Below are positions 60,323 through 64,000 of a stretch of 64,000 bases of DNA, piece by piece. Made by a program: the position numbers and the translations under genes. This DNA comes from Nostoc sp. B(2019) (GTDB taxonomy: Bacteria > Cyanobacteriota > Cyanobacteriia > Cyanobacteriales > Nostocaceae). The stretch covers positions 1 to 64,000 of the forward strand of contig NZ_WVID01000017.1 in NCBI RefSeq assembly GCF_010091925.1, in the 5' to 3' direction. Each line of letters starts with the position of its first letter. Position 1 is the first letter of the stretch. The notes below the pieces were generated by a model, which saw nothing but the letters and a program-made list of their open reading frames with translations, was not told the origin of the DNA and did not search any database.

Positions 60323-63300
60323 ATGACTATCCTCTTTACCAATCAAGCGCCGAGCATTGCAAATTTCACTGATAGCGTTCCCTACGAATTAGGCATGAAA
60401 TTCAGTAGCGCTACAGGGGGACAGATTACCGCCATTCGCTTCTGGAAAGCTCCTAGCGAGACAGGAACTCATACTGGCAAGCTTTGGACGGCAACGGGAA
60501 CCCTATTAGCAAGCGTTACCTTCTCTAATGAAACAACTTCCGGCTGGCAGGAACAGCTTCTAGAAACACCAGTTAACATTCAAGCGAATACGACCTATGT
60601 AGTCTCCGTCAACGTAAATGCCTATTATGTCGCCACTTATGATCAGCTGGTCAGCCCCATAGTTAATAGCGAGCTTAGCTCAGTGGCGGACGGTAATAAT
60701 GGGGTGTTTAATGGGACTCCGGGAGCTTTCCCAACTGGTTCTTACCGAAATACTAACTATTTTCGTGACGTCAACTTTGTTGCTGTTGCCCTACCGACTA
60801 TTACTAAAGTTAGCGGTGGCAATCAGACTGGTGCAGCCGGAACTCCCTTACCTAACCCCTTGGTTGTTGAGGTCAAAGACAGTGCTGGTAATCCCCAATC
60901 CGGGGTTACAGTCAACTTTGCCGTTACTAGTGGCGGAGGGTCAATCTCGCCCGCTAGTGCAGTAACTAATACTAGCGGTCAAGCTAGTACCAGCTTAACG
61001 CTGGGAGCTAGTCCTGGTGCCACAAGTCCTGTAACTAATAGTGTAAGTGCCACGGCAAGCGGAATAGGTAGCGTTACCTTCTCAGCCACCGCTAACCCAT
61101 TAGGAAACACACAAACAGTTCTAACAACTCAAGTACCGAGCCTTGCAAATTTCACTGATAGTGTTTCCTATGAATTAGGCATGAAATTCCGCAGTGCTAG
61201 AGGAGGACAGATTACCGCCATTCGCTTCTGGAAAGCCGCTAGCGAGACAGGAACTCATATTGGCAAAATCTGGACGGCAACAGGAACTCTATTAGAAAGC
61301 GTAACTTTTACTAACGAGACGGCTTCTGGTTGGCAAGAACAGCTTCTAGAAACGCCAGTAAACATCTCATCCAATACAACTTATGTGGTCTCTGTCAACG
61401 CAAATAGCTATTATGTTGCAACCCAAGATGAACTAGGCAGCTCCATCGTCCAGGGGGATCTTAGCTCAGTGGCAGACGGCAACAATGGAGTATACAATGT
61501 AAACCCTAATTATTTCCCAAGCAGTTCTTACCGGAATACTAACTATTATCGCGACATCGCCTTTGTTGTTGGCAGTAGCTTGATTAAAGTCAGTGGCGAC
61601 AATCAGAGTGGCGAAACGGGAGAAACTCTCCCCAACCCCCTAGTCGTGCGAGTTGTAAACGCTCAAAATAATCCTCAATCTGGGGTAACGGTGAACTTTG
61701 TCGTTACTAGTGGCGGTGGTTCAGTCTCACCCGTTAGTGTAGTAACTAATGCTAGCGGTCAAGCAAGTACAACCTTGACCTTGGGGCCGGTTCCTAGCGG
61801 TACTGAAGGAGTGGTAGTAACAGCAACGGTAGCAGGTATAGGCAGTATAGCCTTCTCAGCTTCAGCAACTCCGGCGAACCCCAATCCCATCTATTTGGAA
61901 AACCTAAATCCTGGCACGAATAACTGGAAGCTTGACAACCGGGGTAGTGGCGAGATCGCCGGCTATGCCTCGGCGACCAGTGTCAATAAAGGGGAATCTC
62001 TGGACATTAAGGTTTCTCTAGGACAGGCTGGACAATTTACCATCGATGTGTACCGTTTGGGCTACTACGGTGGCACGGGAGGAAGGTTGATAGCAACCAG
62101 CGGGCCGCTCAATGGCACGACTCAACCCGCCTGTACCAAAGACATTGATACTGGATTAGTCGAGTGTAACTGGGCAACTTCCTACGTTTTGCAGGTAAGC
62201 AATAACTGGACTAGTGGTATTTACGTCGCCAAGCTGACTGACCAAGCAACTAGCAAAATAGCGCATGTTTGGTTTGTCGTCCGTGATGATAGCAGCACTG
62301 CCAATATCCTGTTCCAAAGCGCCGTTTCTACTGTCCTAGCCTATAGCTCAACGGGGGGTCAAAGTTTGTACACCATGTACAGCATTGGTGGCCAGAGGGC
62401 TTTTAAGGTTTCCTACGACGCGCCGTTTTCCCAGGCAACCGATCAACAGTCCACCCAGCCTGACACACCCCTGCGATGGGAATACAATATGGTGCGCTGG
62501 CTAGAATCTCAAGGTTACGATGTTACCTACACCGATAGTATGCAGGTTCACACCAACGCACAAAAATTGCTCAATCACAAAGTATTCCTGTCTGTGGGCC
62601 ACGATGAGTACTGGTCTAAAGAAATACGCGATCATGTCGAGGCTGCCCGCAATGCCGGAATTAATTTGGGATTTTTCTCTGCCAATACTTGTTATTGGCG
62701 AGTGAGGTTTGAAAGTTCCACCGTCGCTGCCGGGCAAGTGAAGCCCGATCGCGTGATGGCGTGCTACAAGCAAGATTGGGCATTAGATCCAGTTGCCCAG
62801 CAGCAGGGGCCATCAGCAGCCACTAATAAATTCCGCAGCGTCCAGAACCAGCGGCCAGAAAACGCCTTGTTAGGAGTCATGTACGGTAGCGACCTAGGTA
62901 ATACCTACGGTGGTGCTAATTTTGTCGTCACCAACAGCGGCGATTCTTACTATGCAAACACGGGACTCCAGGATGGGGATCAGCTGAATTTATTAGTGGG
63001 CTATGAATGGGATTTTGTCGTTAATAATGGGTCTTCTCCTGCGGGACTAGTCACCTTGTCCCAGTCACCAATCACACCCTCTAGCTTATTGCCAAACTTC
63101 GACGAACCGCCTGGAGAAGAAGCCCTCCCTGCCAACCAAGATTTTACCAAGTCATACTCAGCCCGCTACACGGCTAGTAGTGGGGCTAAAGTCTTTGCCT
63201 CCGGCACTATTCAGTGGGCATGGGGGTTAGACAGTGATGGTGTCAGCCCAGCGCGGGAAGATATCCGTGTCAAGCAAATAACCGTCAATATCTTAGAAAG

Positions 63301-63349
63301 TATGGGAGCTAGACCCCAGACACCAAATGCAAATCTCATTGTTCCTTAA
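60323..63349 (+). CDS. DUF4082-Big-DUF4082-Big protein with dimethylformamidase-like C-terminal domain
   Basis: 1008 residues. Two near-copies of a 260-residue module: a DUF4082-type domain (1-155 and about 265-415; both contain SYELGMKF-like, GGQITAIRFWKA, SGWQEQLLETPVNI, TTYVVSVN, LSSVADGNNGV and YRNTNY) followed by a bacterial Ig-like (Big_1/invasin) domain (about 160-255 and 420-515; NPQSGVTVNFxVTSGGGS, TNxSGQAS). The C-terminal 480 residues resemble the large subunit of N,N-dimethylformamidase (VYRLGYYGGTGGRLI, VGHDEYWSKEIRDHVEAARNAGINLGFFSANTCYWRVRFE). The domains are of extracellular type, yet no signal peptide is visible. TATAGGAAAT precedes the ATG. It lies 146 bp past the glycan operon and 26 bp before the next gene, so it may act on or bind the exported glycan. 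Confidence 0.85.
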   Translation: MTILFTNQAPSIANFTDSVPYELGMKFSSATGGQITAIRFWKAPSETGTHTGKLWTATGTLLASVTFSNETTSGWQEQLLETPVNIQANTTYVVSVNVNAYYVATYDQLVSPIVNSELSSVADGNNGVFNGTPGAFPTGSYRNTNYFRDVNFVAVALPTITKVSGGNQTGAAGTPLPNPLVVEVKDSAGNPQSGVTVNFAVTSGGGSISPASAVTNTSGQASTSLTLGASPGATSPVTNSVSATASGIGSVTFSATANPLGNTQTVLTTQVPSLANFTDSVSYELGMKFRSARGGQITAIRFWKAASETGTHIGKIWTATGTLLESVTFTNETASGWQEQLLETPVNISSNTTYVVSVNANSYYVATQDELGSSIVQGDLSSVADGNNGVYNVNPNYFPSSSYRNTNYYRDIAFVVGSSLIKVSGDNQSGETGETLPNPLVVRVVNAQNNPQSGVTVNFVVTSGGGSVSPVSVVTNASGQASTTLTLGPVPSGTEGVVVTATVAGIGSIAFSASATPANPNPIYLENLNPGTNNWKLDNRGSGEIAGYASATSVNKGESLDIKVSLGQAGQFTIDVYRLGYYGGTGGRLIATSGPLNGTTQPACTKDIDTGLVECNWATSYVLQVSNNWTSGIYVAKLTDQATSKIAHVWFVVRDDSSTANILFQSAVSTVLAYSSTGGQSLYTMYSIGGQRAFKVSYDAPFSQATDQQSTQPDTPLRWEYNMVRWLESQGYDVTYTDSMQVHTNAQKLLNHKVFLSVGHDEYWSKEIRDHVEAARNAGINLGFFSANTCYWRVRFESSTVAAGQVKPDRVMACYKQDWALDPVAQQQGPSAATNKFRSVQNQRPENALLGVMYGSDLGNTYGGANFVVTNSGDSYYANTGLQDGDQLNLLVGYEWDFVVNNGSSPAGLVTLSQSPITPSSLLPNFDEPPGEEALPANQDFTKSYSARYTASSGAKVFASGTIQWAWGLDSDGVSPAREDIRVKQITVNILESMGARPQTPNANLIVP

Positions 63350-63375
63350 AAAAGCATCCCACAAGGAGTACAAGA

Positions 63376-64000
63376 ATGACACCACTGCAACGCCGACAAT
63401 TTGGCAAGTTAGTAGCGGCCAGTTTGACTACCACTGTTGTTGCCGACATCTCTAGTAAGGCGCTTGCTCAGAAGAGTGAGCCAAGCAAGGAAATTCTTTA
63501 TGGAGTAAACCTTCTTAAGACATCCAATAGTCGAAACAGGGAAGATCAAACTCCGTCAGTAGAACTGAACACTGCTGATTTACCTATAGGAAAAGTTATC
63601 TCTGCTGAAGTGCTAGAGAGGGTTCCTTCTAAAGTGAATTTGCCAGTTCTATCTGTTGAGAATCTATCACCTGTACCGAAAAAACCTCGCGCTTTCTTTT
63701 TACCTGACTCTGATCGGGTTACGAAAGCGATAGTGCTTGAAGATAAAACTGTTGTAATTTCTACGGTCTCTAGTACGAGAAATGGTTATTTCAGTCATCT
63801 CATATCTGCTATCGGCGGTGCTGCTAAGCGTCAATTCAGAGCGAAAAAAATTCTCGGCTTAGAGAAATCTAATCAAACTATTGAAAGTTTGCTCAGCCTT
63901 CCCAATAATCAAATTCTGTGCCTGGTAGGAAATGAGGGCGTCCCACCCTTTGCCTTCAAAATCCTCGATTACAGAACAGGTAAAATTCTTTCTAAAGATG
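63376..64000 (+). CDS. Tat-signal exported protein of unknown function (runs off window)
   Basis: At least 208 codons, open to the end of the window. The N terminus TPLQRRQFGKLVAASLTTTVVADISSKALAQ is a twin-arginine signal (RRQFGKL) with a hydrophobic core and an ALA-like cleavage site, so the protein is exported folded. The mature part (ILYGVNLLKTSN, LPIGKVISAEVLERVPSKVNLPVLSVENLSPVPKKPRAFFLPD, LGLEKSNQTIESLLSLPNNQILCLVGNEGVPPFAFKILDYRTGKIL) has strand-rich repeats like a beta-propeller, but I do not recognise the family. AAGGAG lies seven bases before the ATG and the gap to the previous gene is 26 bp, so the two are very likely cotranscribed. Confidence 0.8.
   Translation, partial: MTPLQRRQFGKLVAASLTTTVVADISSKALAQKSEPSKEILYGVNLLKTSNSRNREDQTPSVELNTADLPIGKVISAEVLERVPSKVNLPVLSVENLSPVPKKPRAFFLPDSDRVTKAIVLEDKTVVISTVSSTRNGYFSHLISAIGGAAKRQFRAKKILGLEKSNQTIESLLSLPNNQILCLVGNEGVPPFAFKILDYRTGKILSKD

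Overview
The window reads as chromosomal DNA of a filamentous, heterocyst-type cyanobacterium close to Nostoc. GCGATCGC (HIP1) octamers are frequent. Gaps hold small dispersed repeats of the Nostoc kind (gcgtagcgtctcgtagagag, gcggggcgtagcccc) and heptanucleotide repeats (STRR). The gene complement also fits: hisS, purK next to a 6S-like RNA, cbiG C-terminal protein, thylakoid-type pentapeptide protein, very large hybrid histidine kinases. Gene density is moderate, with many repeat-filled gaps and several decayed genes. This assignment is inference from sequence character; no search was run.

Layout. 1-9.3 kb: a 21-bp tandem array, aroA, a DUF3598-type protein and hisS, then a patch of small-molecule enzymes (bicupin, dihydropyrimidinase-type amidohydrolase, aspartyl/asparaginyl hydroxylase, medium-chain reductase, SnoaL-like protein). 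9.5-22.4 kb: a REC-PAS-kinase-REC hybrid, glycerol kinase, a PAS domain fused to a Crp-type regulator, an acyl-CoA synthetase, an orphan Tat-type BMP lipoprotein, a VOC protein and an AbrB-type membrane protein. 22.8-33.7 kb: a 1693-residue multi-sensor kinase, a tyrosinase with a free-standing copy of its C-terminal domain, a double-glycine peptide precursor with Arg-Asp repeats, remnants of a hybrid kinase and of a Rieske oxygenase, and a rhomboid lacking its catalytic residues. 34-45 kb: a lumenal pentapeptide protein overlapping purK, a probable 6S RNA, an M16 peptidase pair whose junction is built of STRR heptamers, a peptidoglycan-binding protein, small membrane and cobalamin genes, an orphan OppC-like permease, an HD-domain protein and tRNA-Gly(CCC).

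45.4-64 kb: an exopolysaccharide/surface glycan locus. A Wzc-like chain-length regulator/kinase points left. After a 2-kb gap, a rightward run encodes a glycosyltransferase, a small zinc-ribbon-like protein, an ABC export pair (Wzm/Wzt type), acetyltransferases, a Gfo/Idh dehydrogenase, two DegT aminotransferases and an NAD sugar epimerase. The dehydrogenase, aminotransferase and acetyltransferase match the logic of diacetamido-uronic-acid (Wbp) synthesis, so the locus probably makes an amino-sugar glycan and exports it through the ABC transporter. It ends in a 1008-residue protein with two tandem DUF4082-Big modules and a dimethylformamidase-like C-terminal domain, followed by a Tat-signal protein cut by the window edge.

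The least ordinary items are the double-glycine/RD-repeat peptide (31105-31287), the free-standing tyrosinase C-terminal domain (28144-28575), the catalytically stripped rhomboid, the PAS-Crp fusion, the heptamer-built M16 gene junction, and the DUF4082-Big-DMFase mosaic with its Tat-secreted neighbour.
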